The notes: a model not told the origin generated them from the sequence alone. A stretch of 64,000 nt of DNA from Nannobrachium achirus (GCA_963921795.1 OY997659.1:21301659-21365658); one strand, 5' to 3'; shown: positions 36,575 through 48,195, numbered from the stretch's first letter. Numbers and translations: made by a program.

Positions 36575-36950
36575 CCATGTTGATGACATGACTGTAGAGA
36601 TACTGTGTACCGCTTTGCGTGATTTTAGGGCAAAATCTGTAGGAGCAGTGTCCAAATATGTGTTTTTCAAAAATCGGCCAGATGGTGGCGCTAGATGAGA
36701 CTGATGCATTTTGATGACATGACTGTAGAGATACTGTGTACCGGTTTGCGTGATTTTAGGGCAAAATCTGGAGGAGCAGTGTCCAAAAATGTGTCTTGCA
36801 AGAATCGGGCCTCATGGTGGCGCTAGAAGAGGGCCATGTGAGAAATGAAGGGTGCAAAGTTTGGCATGGATCGGGGCAACGGTGGCGGAGATATGAGTAG
36901 GAGAAAGTGTGACGTGACGGACAGACTGACTGTCTGACTGACAGAATAAT
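36575..36950. repeat. 131-bp tandem duplication in a dispersed repeat
   Basis: TGATGACATGACTGTAGAGA recurs 131 bp apart (36581 and 36712), followed in both by GATTTTAGGGCAAAATCTG, GAGCAGTGTCCAAA and GGTGGCGCTAGA. The tail GCGGAGATATGAGTAGGAGA with (GACT)n-like units looks like a dispersed repeat end. Confidence 0.8.
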
Positions 36951-37200
36951 AGGACATGAAAAAAAGGACGACAAAGACCATGGTGATGAGGAGAAGAGGA
37001 GAAAGAGTGAGTGAGTGCGAGAGACTAAAGAGAGGAACATGTCATGTTTCATCCTCCAGTCTGTACAGTAGATGAACCAGCCTTTGACTGGAACATAGGA
37101 AGACATTTGTCAGGAGCACAACAGCAGTATCCTTCACGTTGTAATGGAAATAACACATGGAATGGTATTTTAAGCCTGGAATTATTTTAAACTTTAGCTA

Positions 37201-37255
37201 TTGAAAAATAGCAGATCTACAAGCTCACAGCGTGGCATCGAATGCCGCACTGCAA
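37201..37255. repeat. Palindromic motif copy, one strong arm
   Basis: AAATAGCAGATCTACAAGCT then CACAGCGTGGCATCGAATGC and CGCACTG; centre of the GGCAC/GTGCC class. Confidence 0.8.
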
Positions 37256-37464
37256 CATTTGTAACTCAAATATTTGCTTCTGGGGGGGGTCCCTGGAACA
37301 ACAATATTTTGAGATGAGAGTCCACGGCCAAAAACATGTCCTTTTAGGGGTCCTTGACATGAAAAAGTTTGAGAACCACTGAATTAGAAGAAGGATTTAG
37401 AAGACATTTATAGAATCGGGTAAAAAAATATTCAAAGACTTTCACAAATGTGCACAAACTTTAA

Positions 37465-37522
37465 ACAAAATAGCAGATCTACAAGCTCGCAGCACGGCAA
37501 TCGGTGCTCCTATTTTTCAATA
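37465..37522. repeat. Palindromic motif copy
   Basis: AAAATAGCAGATCTACAAGC, TCGCAGCACGGCAATCGGTG, then the outer arm CTATTTTTCAATAG; the inner right arm is deleted. Confidence 0.8.
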
Positions 37523-37676
37523 GCTAAAGCATAAAATAATAGTTAAAGTGGTTCAAAGCTAACGTGACACAGATTTGTGTTCCCGGTCTAAATGGTATTA
37601 CTATGAATAATTTCCTTAGTGATTACTGGTATTCAATTGATTACTTTTTTTAGTTGAATAATCGAGAAGCACAATA

Positions 37677-37721
37677 TAGCTCACAACTGCATTGTGACAT
37701 GTATCTGCTATTTCTAAAAAT
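37677..37721. repeat. Degenerate palindromic motif copy
   Basis: AGCTCACAACTGCATTGTGA then CATGTATCTGCTATTTCTAA; inner arms plus right outer arm. Confidence 0.65.
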
Positions 37722-37823
37722 AATTGAACTTTTGTCTATAAAAAATGTACATTTCCGTCTATAATGACATGCCCACTACTACAGTAGGTCCTAAAATGAT
37801 ACATTTCTAAAATACTCTGCCAT

Positions 37824-38005
37824 GGGGTGTCTGGCAGCTCAGCCAGTTAGTGCACTACACACTGACTTTATAATAATGTTCCTGGTGAACACAAAGACCC
37901 AGGTTTGAATCCAACCATCATCTCGTCTTCCATGTGTCCCATTTCTACCCTGGATCTGTTTCTTGTCACTCTTAAACACTGTCATTACCGGAAATAAAGC
38001 ATGAA
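37824..38005 (+). mobile_element. tRNA-derived SINE
   Basis: Box A-like TGGCAGCTCAGCCAGTTAGT, box B GGTTTGAATCC (37902-37912), then a TGTCCCATTTCTACCCTGG tail and GAAATAAAGC. Confidence 0.7.
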
Positions 38006-38109
38006 ACAATTTACATACTCCTACTCCTAAACTTGAATCCCAGCTCCCAGCTACCAACCTCAGCGTGAGAGAAAAACAACTCTCTTTTAAGTCTAATGAA
38101 GAAGGTCTA

Positions 38110-38340
38110 AAGCAGGGGCAGAGACAACCTTAGGCACATGTTGGCACAGGGGAGGGTGTTCACTGGCACACTGCCAGAAGTTTGAGAGAGAGGATTTTTA
38201 TTTTAAAATCAAATAAAATCAAATTGTTTTTAAAGTAACTCACCTAAATTGCAGCAAATTACATCCTGCACGTTATTCTACATTCATTAAAAGTCTGAAC
38301 TTTGACTGGGGAGGGAGTCAGAGAGATAGGTGGGTTATTG
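38110..38340. repeat. Interspersed repeat shared with 55225-55480
   Basis: AGCAGGGGCAGAGACAACCT, TAGGCACATGTTGGCACAGG, GAGGATTTTTATTTTAAAAT and AAATTACATCCTGCACG align in order with the copy at 55225. The start resembles a hAT-Charlie terminus. Confidence 0.7.
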
Positions 38341-38639
38341 TATCATACTGTACACGTCCATGGATGACAAACAACTGATGATTCATGGACAAGCTGAAAT
38401 GTCACTTCTATTATCACTATTAATGGCAGACAGTAGGGGTACTTTTCCTCGCAAAGATGTGTACAATAATAACAGATGAAAGTGGAATTACGTCCATCAA
38501 CTTGAAAAACAAAGGACAAATACCGGTAAGTTGTGTGTCAATAGATGCCTTTTGTCTATTCACAACTTTTTTAGTTATTTTATTAAAACATTGTATTACT
38601 TTCATGAATAGACAATGGGCTTAGCCCAATGCCCAATTA

Positions 38640-38836
38640 ATCATATTTTAGAGGTACTGTATAAAAAAAGTCCTTAAATTGTCACTTTAGAAATGTGCAG
38701 ATACACTTAAACTTTATGTTGGTTTGTTTACTGTTAATGTTGCACACAAAATTATTCATCTGGGGACAGCCCAAAATAATTTGGGGACCCCCCTGGGGGT
38801 CCCGACCCACAGGTTGAGAACCACTGCTTTAATGCA
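38640..38836 (-). mobile_element. hAT-Charlie-like element, 3' portion
   Basis: Ends CACAGGTTGAGAACCACTG. Its interior (ATGTGCAGATACACTTAAAC, ACTGTTAATGTTGCACAC) is the inverse of 28615-28985. Confidence 0.75.
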
Positions 38837-39010
38837 ACTCAATCATGATAGAACTACCTTTATGGATTATGCTCAGGGCCTTAGTCAGGATTTTAGAAAT
38901 ACATGAGTCGCAGGACCCCAACGCTGAGAACATTTAGCAGATTACAATATAAATCTATGCATTTTAAGATGAACAATAATCACTTAGGACAGTTGGTCCC
39001 AACTCCAATT

Positions 39011-39017
<7 letters not shown>

Positions 39018-39101
<84 letters not shown>

Positions 39102-39115
39102 CGCGCGCGCGTGCG
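39018..39115. repeat. (TG)n then (CG)n compound array
   Basis: About 38 TG units, then GCGCGCGCGCGCGCGCG to about 39111. Both halves favour Z-DNA. Confidence 0.95.
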
Positions 39116-39281
39116 TTTTAGTAATCACTAATAGACTAATGAACCACTTGGCTTATGCCCTCATATATATGCCCAAAGCAATATAGCCTAAAGCCTAATA
39201 TAGACATGACTGTTGCATTAATCAAGGAAATGAAAAAATCCATTCTTTCATTTAATAGATTTTGGTATTTATCCTTGAAGC

Positions 39282-39714
39282 TTAAAGGGGCACACCACCA
39301 CTTTTCAACCTATGTTCATATAATTGGTCCTCACTCAAAAATAGCTAAAATAGTTTTTCTTTTTTTTGGGGGGCTTTTTGAGGGCTGTGGGCAGGTCAAA
39401 CCCATAGTCTTGTGACATCATCGATTGCCAATCCAGCTTATAGAAACTGCAGGCTTTCTATTCCTGAAAAGTTGCAATTTTAAAGTGGAAGCCATTGTTC
39501 TCGCGATAATAAAAATCTAAATATATATTTTTTAAATATTGATTAATTTTTTTTTTGGAAAATGATGATGTCACAAGACGATGGATTCTGAACTTCCCAC
39601 AGCTCTCCTAGGAGACTTGGACCGAGTAGAAAAAAATTGTGATATTTTATCATGAACATTAGTGAGGACCTATTATATGAAGACAGGTTGAAAAGTGGTG
39701 AACTACTCCTTTAA
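39282..39714. mobile_element. Long-TIR TTAA element (snapback MITE)
   Basis: TTAAAGG at the left and CCTTTAA at the right. Inverted arms of about 55 bp share CCACCACTTTTCAACCT, TTCATATAAT and GGTCCTCACT. Interior inverted words CTTGTGACATCATCG and ATGATGTCACAAG. TTAA at both edges fits a TTAA target. Confidence 0.8.
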
Positions 39715-39889
39715 TAACAAAAGTCACACAATATATTGGTATTTAGCATTTAGACCAGTTAGTGTGGTGACATACCGCACAGGTTAGCAACAACCTCATC
39801 ACTTGGCTGCAAAAGTTAACTAAAAAAGGGAAGCGATCTGATTATTAAATCAGGCATTCCTACAATCTGCTATTTACTGTTGTAGACCG

Positions 39890-40048
39890 CTGTTGTCAAC
39901 AACAGAGCAGGGATTTGTGCTCAGTCAGGGTTAATAGACAGAGAGGAGAGACATGCGAGACAAACGGGGATCGGATTCGAACCCGGGCCCTCGTACATTA
40001 TAGGAGCATAAGTCTGTTTGTGAACTGACTGAGCCAACAGGAACCCCA
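39890..40048 (-). mobile_element. tRNA-derived SINE, minus strand
   Basis: On the minus strand, box A TGGCTCAGTCAGTTCAC (40020-40036) and box B GGGTTCGAATCC (39972-39983). The terminal GGGGTTCCTGT is the likely 5' end. Confidence 0.7.
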
Positions 40049-40710
40049 ATAAAAATCACTTCTGAATCAATATTAAACTGTTTTTAGTTAATATTCAGGG
40101 CGATGCTTTGCCCTTGTCTTCCTTTAACGGATGCCTCAACGTATACATATGCCTTGCATGCCAAGTGCTCCGGTCGGATGGACAGTGGAGCAGCCTGTTT
40201 ATGATCCCAGATATCCCAGAGCCAACCGGGCATTACTTAAAAAAGACACAGGGAAACAGACATAACTCCAATCTCCCATGCAGGGAGAAACAGGGGGAAC
40301 AGGACATTGTAATGATGTATAGATGTTTGATATGCAGGCTGTTGGGCTACAGTATGGGTGTATGCACGTACTGTAATTCATCATCTGTGCGGTTTGTTAT
40401 GTTTAAGGTGAAGTGAAGTTGGGACCGAGTTACCATGAGGACTGTACTGTCCTCTCACACGCACATCCAGTATGTGTACAGAACAGGCACTTGACCTGAC
40501 ATAAGGCAGAGAGAGAGAGAGAGAGATGATCTATCTAGTCCAGGTAACAGGAACCAGACAGAGACATCAGAGTTCATTCCACAGCCTGACAAAACACATA
40601 CACTTCCTCTCTCCCTGCTTCTCTTTCCTTTCTTCTGTCCGTTCTCATTTCATTGCCTTTTCTCCTCTTCATTTCCAGACCAGAGTAAATCATGTTTAGA
40701 CGGGCGGGAG

Positions 40711-40868
40711 CCGATGGCCTAGTTAGTGGTTAAGGCGCATACCTCATGTACAGTAGGCTCTAATGCATCCTGGCGGCGAGTTGTAGGTTCGATTCCCGTG
40801 CCCGACGACATTTGCTGTATGTCACTACCCTGTCTCTCTGTCCCCGTTTCATGTATGTCTCTAATGTA
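40711..40868 (+). mobile_element. tRNA-derived SINE
   Basis: Box A TGGCCTAGTTAGTGGTTAAG (about 40716) and box B GGTTCGATTCC (40786-40796), then ACCCTGTCTCTCTGTCCCCG and a short tail. No cloverleaf integrity, so a SINE and not a tRNA gene. Confidence 0.82.
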
Positions 40869-40869
40869 C

Positions 40870-41105
40870 TATCTAGACCCTCCAGAAAAAAAATCATTGA
40901 TTATCCAGGCAAAAATTCATCATTTTGTGATGAAATATGCTGGGTTTTATGTGATTTTATGCGGTGGAATTGCGGAAAGTTGCAGAATATGCGAGAAGTT
41001 GTGATATATGTGACATGCAAGTTATGCAGAAAGTTGCGGAATATGCGAAAAGTTGTGAATTACATGAAATATTATGCGGTGAAATATGGTTTATGTATGT
41101 TATTT
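40870..41105. mobile_element. TAGACCCTCCAGAAAA element, partial copy
   Basis: Starts TAGACCCTCCAGAAAAAAAA and shares GATGAAATATGCTGGGTTTT and GTGATTTTATGCGGTG with 46419-46707. Its right end is missing; GCGGAATATGCGAAAAGTTG-like units repeat inside. Confidence 0.75.
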
Positions 41106-41109
41106 TTAT

Positions 41110-41315
41110 ATCTGCAAAGTAACTAGTAACTAAAGTTTTCAAATAATTATAGTGGAGTAAAAGTACAATATCTGGATCCGAGATGTAGTGGAGTAGAAGT
41201 AAAAGTATTGGAAAATGGAAATACTCAAGTAAAGTACGAATAACTCAAAATTGTACTTAAGTACAGTACTACTTAAGTAAATGTACTTAGTTACTTTACA
41301 CCACTGCTGGTATGA
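41110..41315. repeat. GTACTTAAGTACAG fish repeat
   Basis: AGTAACTAGTAACTAAAGTT, TAGTGGAGTAAAAGTACAAT, AATTGTACTTAAGTACAGTA and TTACTTTACACCACTG. A shorter copy lies at 45470-45615. A common non-autonomous repeat in fish. Confidence 0.7.
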
Positions 41316-42285
41316 ATCAATGCTTGTTTGGTCCCTGAAGGCCAACAAGGTCATAAATGGAGGAGGTTGAAGTTGTCAAAGTTAATCTGTTGTGATCTGG
41401 CCCGTCCTCACAGATGCAATACTCCCAAGGTTGACACAATGACGAGGTGGCCATTGGGGATGCAAGAAATCAACATGTTTTCTCTAATTGAACACACATT
41501 CCAATTCCTCAGCGAGCACTGGCGTACTTGTTTTATAGCACCCCCTCCCCTTTCCCAGGATGAAGCACTGCACAGCACCACACTTGACAGTGACTCTACT
41601 TGGCCAGGTTCAGGGTCCCGAATAGCTCATCGTGAATATTTTCACCCCTACATACAAATAATACCCGCCAAAATAATTTGATTCAGATTCTATTATGTCG
41701 GGTCAACATTGTGGCAGTTTATATTCTATGACTAAAGGTGGCTTCACACCAAAGATACTAGTACAAGGAGACTCCTTCTGATGCTATGATAACCTACCAC
41801 TTCAAGAATATAAAATCACAAATAAGAAATGGAGTGAAAGTTTCAAATGGTGGCTCCTTTATAACATTTCAGTCCAGTTTTCATGTCAATAACTTCAATA
41901 CATTGCATTCAAACAACTTTCACATCCCAGTTGCCCGGTACCATGTAATTTGGGTTAGCTACTATCAAGCTCACACCAGGTTTCTCCATGTGTCATCATT
42001 AAACAAAATGTTTTTTTCCCCCGCCTAATTCAATCATAGTTAATTTTGTATTCATTTATACTTATATTCTTCTTTTTTGGTGGCATTTGCTCACGTACCC
42101 CCTACAGAACCTTCGTACCCCCATTTGAGAAACACTGATCTATACAACCCAAGGTTATACCAGAGTTCAACACCACCGTAATAAAATTATGGAGCACCAG
42201 CAACGTATCATGATAAATTCCAGAGCCTAACTGGGGTCAAGGGTCAGAGTTGGTCCTCTAGAGAGCACTGAGTCACAGCTCACGT
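41316..42285. other. No gene recognised
   Basis: AT-rich intronic sequence; a degenerate hAT-Charlie-like end (CCATTTGAGAAACACTGATC) near 42122. Confidence 0.35.
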
Positions 42286-43007
42286 CATGACTTTGATCAA
42301 AGTGTTACATCTGGAACCAATAGATACTTTTACATCACATTTATCTGAAGCAGATTTCTTTTTTTTTTTATTCAGACAAGGTCAGGCAATTCCTGATAAT
42401 TATTGTTCATTATTTAAAAAAATAAAAAATAAATATATATATATATATAAATATATATATATATACATATACGTATGTATATACATCCTCAATGTCAGAA
42501 AGAAAATGGGAATGAGATGCAAGACAATTATCACACTCGGTGCCAGCTATTTTGAAATAATCTTAGCTGTTTAATGCCACCGTTTTCTGTGATTTTACCA
42601 TGTTTTCCAATGGTGATCACGCGCGTGCATGTGAGTGCGTGTGCAGTCTGTGCACCCTCCTGTGTTATGATGCAAACTGTGGGTGTAATGTCTCAGAGCG
42701 AGTCGAACAATTTAGCTCCCTGCCGATGTAGCTCCTCCCAGGCACCACTATACACTGTGTGGAATGGGGCGCATGGCGCTGTGGAGAGCTAGAACAGGAG
42801 TTATGCTCGTTTTTCGGTAGAAGAAGAATCGAACCGGATGGAGGAGTCTTGTTTTGTTTCTGGGCTATTTCTGTATGCTAGGTCTCATAGCAGCGGTGGA
42901 ATGCTCGAATTGTGCGTTACAGCGATATTAATCCGATTAATTAATAACCATAGACGGAGATCTCCGACTATGGCACACAATAGCCTACATTTCGGACGGA
43001 TACTCAC

Positions 43008-43161
43008 TGGATTTGAGGGCGGAGGAGTTGACCTCAATCTCCCCTCCTCTGATTGGCTGGAAGACGGAGAGCTCCGATTGGTAGAGTTCTGGGCTGGGGG
43101 CTGGGCTTGTGCTTGCCCCGCCCCTCTGCTGGGCTTCCTGTTCCTCATACACCGCCATCAG
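43008..43161 (-). CDS. pard3b: Coding exon of a pard3b-like gene (first visible exon, 154 bp)
   Basis: The acceptor is a pyrimidine tract ending CTCTCTCTCCAG and the donor is TCCA|GTGAGT, close to consensus. The frame is open throughout: it starts at phase 0 with LMAVYEEQEAQQ and ends phase 1 with GGEIEVNSSALKS. PARD3B has an equivalent stretch (IAVFEEQE, then FKPIGGEIEV, then SALK) just after its N-terminal oligomerisation domain, and PARD3 has AVFDEQD and SEIEVTPSVLR. The match to FxPI-GGEIEV favours PARD3B. By analogy with mammals this is about coding exon 3. The PAR-3 N-terminal domain drives self-association and the downstream PDZ domains bind polarity and junction partners. The exon is GC-rich and on the plus strand contains two ATTGG boxes and a GC box, which could mislead promoter callers. 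Exon 2 (the YW...GGILDPDD region) was searched for to the right and not found. Confidence 0.92.
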
Positions 43162-43264
43162 CTGGAGAGAGAGAGGGAATTACACAATGGGTTTTTGTCT
43201 TTACTTTTCCAATGTGAGGTGATGGTGACTATTAGGGCCTAGAATTATTTAATGTTGTGACTAT

Positions 43265-43350
43265 TAAAAAATAGCAGATATACAAGTCATAGCGCAGCAC
43301 CGAGTGCTGCACTGCAAGCTTGTACGTGTAGATCTGCTATTTCTGAAAAG
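43265..43350. repeat. Palindromic motif element
   Basis: TTAAAAAATAGCAGATATAC left, centre GCAGCACCGAGTGCTGCACT, right GTGTAGATCTGCTATTTCTG. It lies about 100 bp upstream (in transcript sense) of the PAR-3 exon acceptor. Confidence 0.88.
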
Positions 43351-43354
43351 CCAC

Positions 43355-43392
<38 letters not shown>

Positions 43393-44490
43393 CGGGTTTG
43401 GAAAATACAAACTTCAGCGTTCAAGCTAGCATAACCTCACCTTTTCATTGTGACACATGTAAAGCCTCAATTCGAGGCAAGCACAGTGGCAGTATAAAAG
43501 AGAAAGAAATCATAATACAGTCGCTCAACACACAATGGAACCTGGTGGCTTGCGAAGGGCACAAGTAAATGGCTCTGCAGAAGATATTCTGCAGATATAT
43601 TAAAGCAATTATGACATGCTGTTTTACCAATCATAACAGTCTTTAAAACGTGTATTAAAATGTTAAAAGTGAAAACTCCACTCCAGTGAGCCACGGCACG
43701 ATTTTTTTCTCAATATACCTAGTTTCCTGTAGGTGTGGTGGTTCATGAACTTTCCTGTTAATCGTCGCCTCTTTTGGAACGCAACAACCAAAGTGGTAAA
43801 TGGTAAATGGGAAAAACTGTGAATTGGAACGATACAAACACAGTGGAAAGTAACAGCAAAGCTGATACAAACTCTCCCCTGGACGATCACGCGTACGTCC
43901 AGAGGGCAATGAACTCACCTTTCTTAGCCTAATTATTCAAAAGAATACAGATTACAGAAAAAAAATGAATGTTGAAAGTTCTGGGGGTTTTTTTGTAATT
44001 GAGGTCAGGAAAAAAAGAATGAAAATTTGATGTTATAAGGATCTTTAATTTACACTTGGCAGCGCCGCACGACGGAAATAGACAGTCTACGAGCTTTTTG
44101 GATCAGCTGTTTTCGGCGAGTGATATAAACTGTGCGATGGAAGCACGTGTCAGACTTTAGTCGTTGCGTTACCTTGTGGATGAGAACGCTATAGAGGACG
44201 TCCAAGGAGCCCAGCATTGCTGCAACGGCGATGTGTGTGCCTGCCTATCGTCTGACTTCTGCCTCCATTCGTGTCTGCCCTGGCTGTGTGTGTGTCTGTC
44301 TGTGTGTGTGGGTGGGTGGGTGTGTGTGTATGTGTGACAACGCGCTAGCTTTAGCTGTGTTATATAGTGGAATCCCCCGTCTATTGAGCATTGCACTGAG
44401 TCTGCGTTTAGCGGCACACAGCACACAGCTTGTCAACATACTGTTCTAGGGGCCTCCACGCTGAAGCTGAATAGACTGGCGTATGGGTGG

Positions 44491-44492
<2 letters not shown>
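43351..44492. other. Intronic stretch, no secure gene
   Basis: A GA tract at 43356-43393. A reduced motif copy at 44074-44115. An unexplained minus-strand frame with a donor-like AAG|GTAACG at 44171 was noted and not accepted as an exon. Confidence 0.35.

Positions 44493-44578
<86 letters not shown>
44493..44578. repeat. (TG)n microsatellite
   Basis: About 43 TG units. Confidence 0.97.
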
Positions 44579-44579
<1 letters not shown>

Positions 44580-45465
44580 TCTATAAAGGCCAGGGGTAAA
44601 GAAAGGGGACTTTGCCAGTAAAGCCAGAGGATTCCTGATAAACAGAAATACACCCCACAAACACACACACACACGCACACGCACACGCACGCACACACGC
44701 ACACGCACACACACACACACACACACTCTTAAGGCACACACATGGATGAACACATGGTACACATGACAACACACACAGAATTATTGATTGAACTCTGATA
44801 CGCAGGCACTGATTCCTGCACGTGAAGGCAAAAAATAGGACAGAAATAGGAATTAAAAACCGTGTACACAGGTATTCCAGGCCCAGAACTCATTAATATC
44901 ACCAACATTCAATAAATAGCACTTGTTGCACAGAGGCTAACAGTCAGGCGGATGCATGCTACAGTGCATATTGTACAGTATATTGTATATGTATATTGAA
45001 TCATCACCGATTCATCCTGGATCTCGGTGTCCACTGTGCAGTGTTCTCGTATCCTCTTACTTCAAAGTAGTTGAGAGTTGACAACGTCATGTGAGCCAAT
45101 TATGTTTAGTACACAACCACTTAAACGTATTAGTTAGGGAAAGTTAGCAGAATCTTTGACCAATCTAGGAACTAAATGCTTACCAATAGCTTTCTTCACA
45201 TAAAGGTGTCTACTATGACCTCTGAATTTGTTCCAACCAAACTCCCTTGGGAAACCTTGTGGGAGCCAATCAAAGTTGGGGTCCCATTGACTTTACTATA
45301 CCGGAGAAAAATGGAAAAAACAAATCTGCTTTAAGTAGCATGTGAGGGGTCAAACTAGGGTTTTTTCATGATTCTGAATCCAATGCAAGGATTTTCTTTT
45401 GCACGAAAAATATTCTTTCTAAAAACAGACGCCACAAAACTATGGTTTAGTGATGAGGGGGCTAA
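44580..45465. other. No gene recognised
   Basis: CA/ACGC-rich words at 44658-44726, otherwise plain intronic sequence. Confidence 0.35.
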
Positions 45466-45719
45466 AATCTACAAAGTAACAACTAGTAACTAAGATAATT
45501 GTAGTGGAGTAAAAGTAGAATATTTGCCTCGGATGTCGTGGAATCTGGAAATACTCAATACAAACAGCTCATAGTTGTACTCAAGTACAGTACTTGAGTA
45601 AACTTTACACCGTGACTGAGCCGAGCACAGAGAGCGTTCCAGAGGATCACACCTTCTCTGGCCCCTCCCACCCCCTTCTGTCTCACCAACTGTTCCGTCC
45701 GTCCGCTGCCAGTCGCCAC

Positions 45720-46141
45720 TAAAGATGGGACGATATGAAAATGTCATATCACGATTATTGTGACAAAAGAAATCGCGATTTACGATATTATCGCGATAAT
45801 CAAAATCCATTATCCTGGGTTGGAACATTTGCCAAAAAATTGCAGATCTACAAGCTCATAACGCGCCGCAACGCGTTGTGAGCTTGTAGATCGGCTATCT
45901 TTTGGCAAAGACATTTGATACAGAGTGAAAGAAAGACTATATCAAGTATGTATATTATAAGTACCTTTTACCAATTATAGAGGGTTTAAGTGGTACCAGA
46001 TATGAAGCTCAGCAAATAAAAGGTGAATTGATCCCAGTGCATGATGGAGGAAAATATCACGATAAATTAAATCTCCACGATACGATTATCGTGTGTTTTT
46101 TATCACGATAAACGATAATATCACGTATTGTCCCATCCCTA
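45720..46141. mobile_element. hAT-like element, GGGATGGGACGAT family (complete copy)
   Basis: Starts TAAAGATGGGACGATATGAA and ends TATTGTCCCATCCCTA. The 8-bp flanks GTCGCCAC (45712-45719) and GTCGCCCC (46142-46149) agree at 7 of 8. It is 422 bp with no transposase. The palindromic motif lies at 45830-45908. Confidence 0.88.
45830..45908. repeat. Palindromic motif element
   Basis: TTGCCAAAAAATTGCAGATC left, centre AACGCGCCGCAACGCG, right GTAGATCGGCTATCTTTTGG; even the host-specific TTGCCAAAA is present as its inverse on the other side. Confidence 0.9.
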
Positions 46142-46418
46142 GTCGCCCCCTCCTCTCTCCCTCCGCCATCTCACCCTCTCCTGTTCTGTCACACTCTCTT
46201 GATCCATCTGCCCGTTTCATCTCTCACATTTGGTCTCTGACGACATGACTTTTCCTCCATTCTCTCTCTCACTCAACAAGATCCTCTCGCCATCTAAGAT
46301 GACTTTTCTGTCCCCCGTGGCTTTTCCTCCTCTTTTCCACCTTCCCCTGTTGGCTTGTCCGGCTGCTCTCTCCATCTTCTGCCTATCCCTCTCTTCTCTC
46401 TTCTACCAGCCTGCTTAG

Positions 46419-46707
46419 TAGACCTTCCAGAAAACATGTATTGGACTAAAATCATTGATTATGAGGTCAAAAATCCTTGATTTTGAGATGAAATATGCTG
46501 GGTTTTATGTGATTTTATGCAGTGAAATTGCGGAAAGTTGTGGAATATGTGAAAAGTTGTGAATGTGAATGAGTTCCGAAATATGCAGGCGGAAATATGC
46601 GATTATGCTTTTTGAAAACATGTGACACCCGCATAATCTGCGGCATTTGACTGATTATTATGCGGGAAATTCTGCGATCGCATAATCACATTTCTCTGGA
46701 GGGTCTA
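46419..46707. mobile_element. TAGACCTTCCAGA element, complete, 6-bp duplication
   Basis: Ends TAGACCTTCCAGAAAA and TTTCTCTGGAGGGTCTA are inverted; GCTTAG flanks both sides (46413-46418, 46708-46713). It is 289 bp and non-coding. Confidence 0.82.
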
Positions 46708-46782
46708 GCTTAGGGTTAAAAACTGTGGCAAGCAATACAAAAAGGATAAATGACTGGTTGCATGGAGCAATGTGACAATGTG

Positions 46783-46788
<6 letters not shown>

Positions 46789-46850
<62 letters not shown>
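46789..46850. repeat. (TG)n microsatellite
   Basis: About 31 TG units. Confidence 0.96.
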
Positions 46851-46853
<3 letters not shown>

Positions 46854-47820
46854 ACGCGCAAAATAGAGGGATAAATAGAGAAGAGATGGGACGAGAGGAG
46901 AGGGAGTGATACGGACCGAAAGAAGTGAAAAACGGGTAGACAAACTCAAAAGAGCCTTTAAGACGTTGTTAGAAAGTTAAGTACAGGTGAAAAGCAACCC
47001 GAGACAGATGAGAAAGAAGACACTTTTATCTCTACTCTATCTGACAGGAAACACAAAGGGCTGTCACAGCCAATAACACCAGAGAGACGGAGATAGAGAG
47101 ACAGACAGACAGAGAGAGACAGAGAAAGGTAGGCAATGAATGGTGTAGGGAGAAAAAGAATAGGTTGTAATTGAGTGCATAAAAGAGAAGGATTAGAGAA
47201 AAGAAAAGATACTGACAGAAGGAAAGATGCTGTAGAGTAAAACAAAAAGCCTTCCGCTTTTTTCATGAAAGGAAAATCCAGAGAAGTCAGAGATAAGTGT
47301 AGTAAATTGCAATTAATTGTGAAATAAGTTGCTGGGCTGTCTCTCCACCGCTGTGATGAAATGTTACCTTTCTCTGAATATCTCTCACATCCTTTCATTA
47401 GCCATCCTGAGAAAATACCCTAAAAAACTTCAAGAAGGTTTTGGCTTTGAGTTAGTTGCATCCATGTGTATGTTATGGGTCTACGCGTCTGAAAACAACA
47501 CATCCGAGACATGAATCAAAGAAACATTGCTACCTTTCAAGTAGATTGGGCGGCTGGGCCTACTTTATTAAACTCGGATTTATCTTTTATTTAAGTTTAT
47601 TTTTATCTTGGTTTTGTTTTGTTTCTTTTCTGTGTACCTGACCATAATGTCTGGTACGGTAAATCAGCACAACTTTCAGTCAGAGAGCATGTCAAATTGC
47701 TGTCTAAATTGGCAAATATTAATAATCTCTAGACAACTGTGAACAAGGAATCCGACCTTGTTCCTACACTTATGTACGTTTTCTTTTATTTATTTTTTTC
47801 TTTTCATCCCATGATTTTGT
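46851..47820. other. No gene recognised
   Basis: Purine-rich then AT-rich intronic sequence with GACA units near 47099. Confidence 0.35.
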
Positions 47821-48195
47821 AACCCATTTTTCACCCAGTGCCAATTGCCTAAACTGTAATCCTGGGCACTGCTCTCCCTCTGCCAACCTGGGGAGGGTCC
47901 CGAACTCAGCTCATGCTTCCTAAAGTGCATGAGGAGTGAGCAGGCTGCTTCTTATCACCTGACAGGGGGGAAGCTTCCCCGGTTGGACGTAGCGTATGGA
48001 AGGAACACGTTATTCCAACCAGTTCCTTTCCCCTCCATCAGGCGCCCCGGCTGGCCAGGGGGAGGCATTATAGAGACCCGGATTACTGCATGTTTTTGTG
48101 AGGGTATCTAACCTAGGAGATACGGGGAGAACATGCAAACTCCACACAGAAAGGCCCTTGCGCCAACCCCACCTAGGTTATGGGCACTGATGACG
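47821..48195. repeat. Interspersed fish repeat (GGAGAACATGCAAACTCCAC type)
   Basis: GGGGAGAACATGCAAACTCC and ACACAGAAAGGCCC are hallmark words of a widespread fish repeat. CCCAGTGCCAATTGCCTAAA and GGGGAGGCATTATAGAGACC upstream probably belong to it. Confidence 0.5.

Larger units (their letters stand above)
37170..37560. mobile_element. hAT-Charlie-like repeat bounded by motif arms
   Basis: TTTAGCTATTGAAAAATAGC at the left and CTATTTTTCAATAGCTAAAG at the right are inverted, and each leads into a motif copy. Between them are GGGTCCCTGGAACAACAATA and GTTTGAGAACCACTG. Same layout as 49310-49790. Confidence 0.75.
28076..43007 (-). other. pard3b: Intron of the pard3b-like gene, 14.9 kb
   Basis: Runs from donor GTGAGT (43007) to acceptor TTACAG (28076). 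It contains three tRNA-derived SINE copies, nested hAT/piggyBac-like elements, a GTGGGGAC repeat with telomere-like units and several AC arrays. No internal exon was recognised, and phases match across it (1 then 2 bases). Confidence 0.8.

Noticed and set aside
40711-40800. Functional tRNA gene
   Set aside because: Box A and B are present but the cloverleaf stems do not pair and a SINE tail follows.
42990-43160. Promoter with CCAAT (ATTGG) boxes and a GC box
   Set aside because: The motifs fall inside a coding PAR-3 exon; GC content is explained by coding sequence.
44171-44220. Minus-strand exon with MLGSLDVLYSVLIHK and donor AAG|GTAACG
   Set aside because: No similarity to PAR-3 proteins, donor weak, phase not compatible with the next exon; a TATA-like CTATATAAC upstream near 44360 is too little support.
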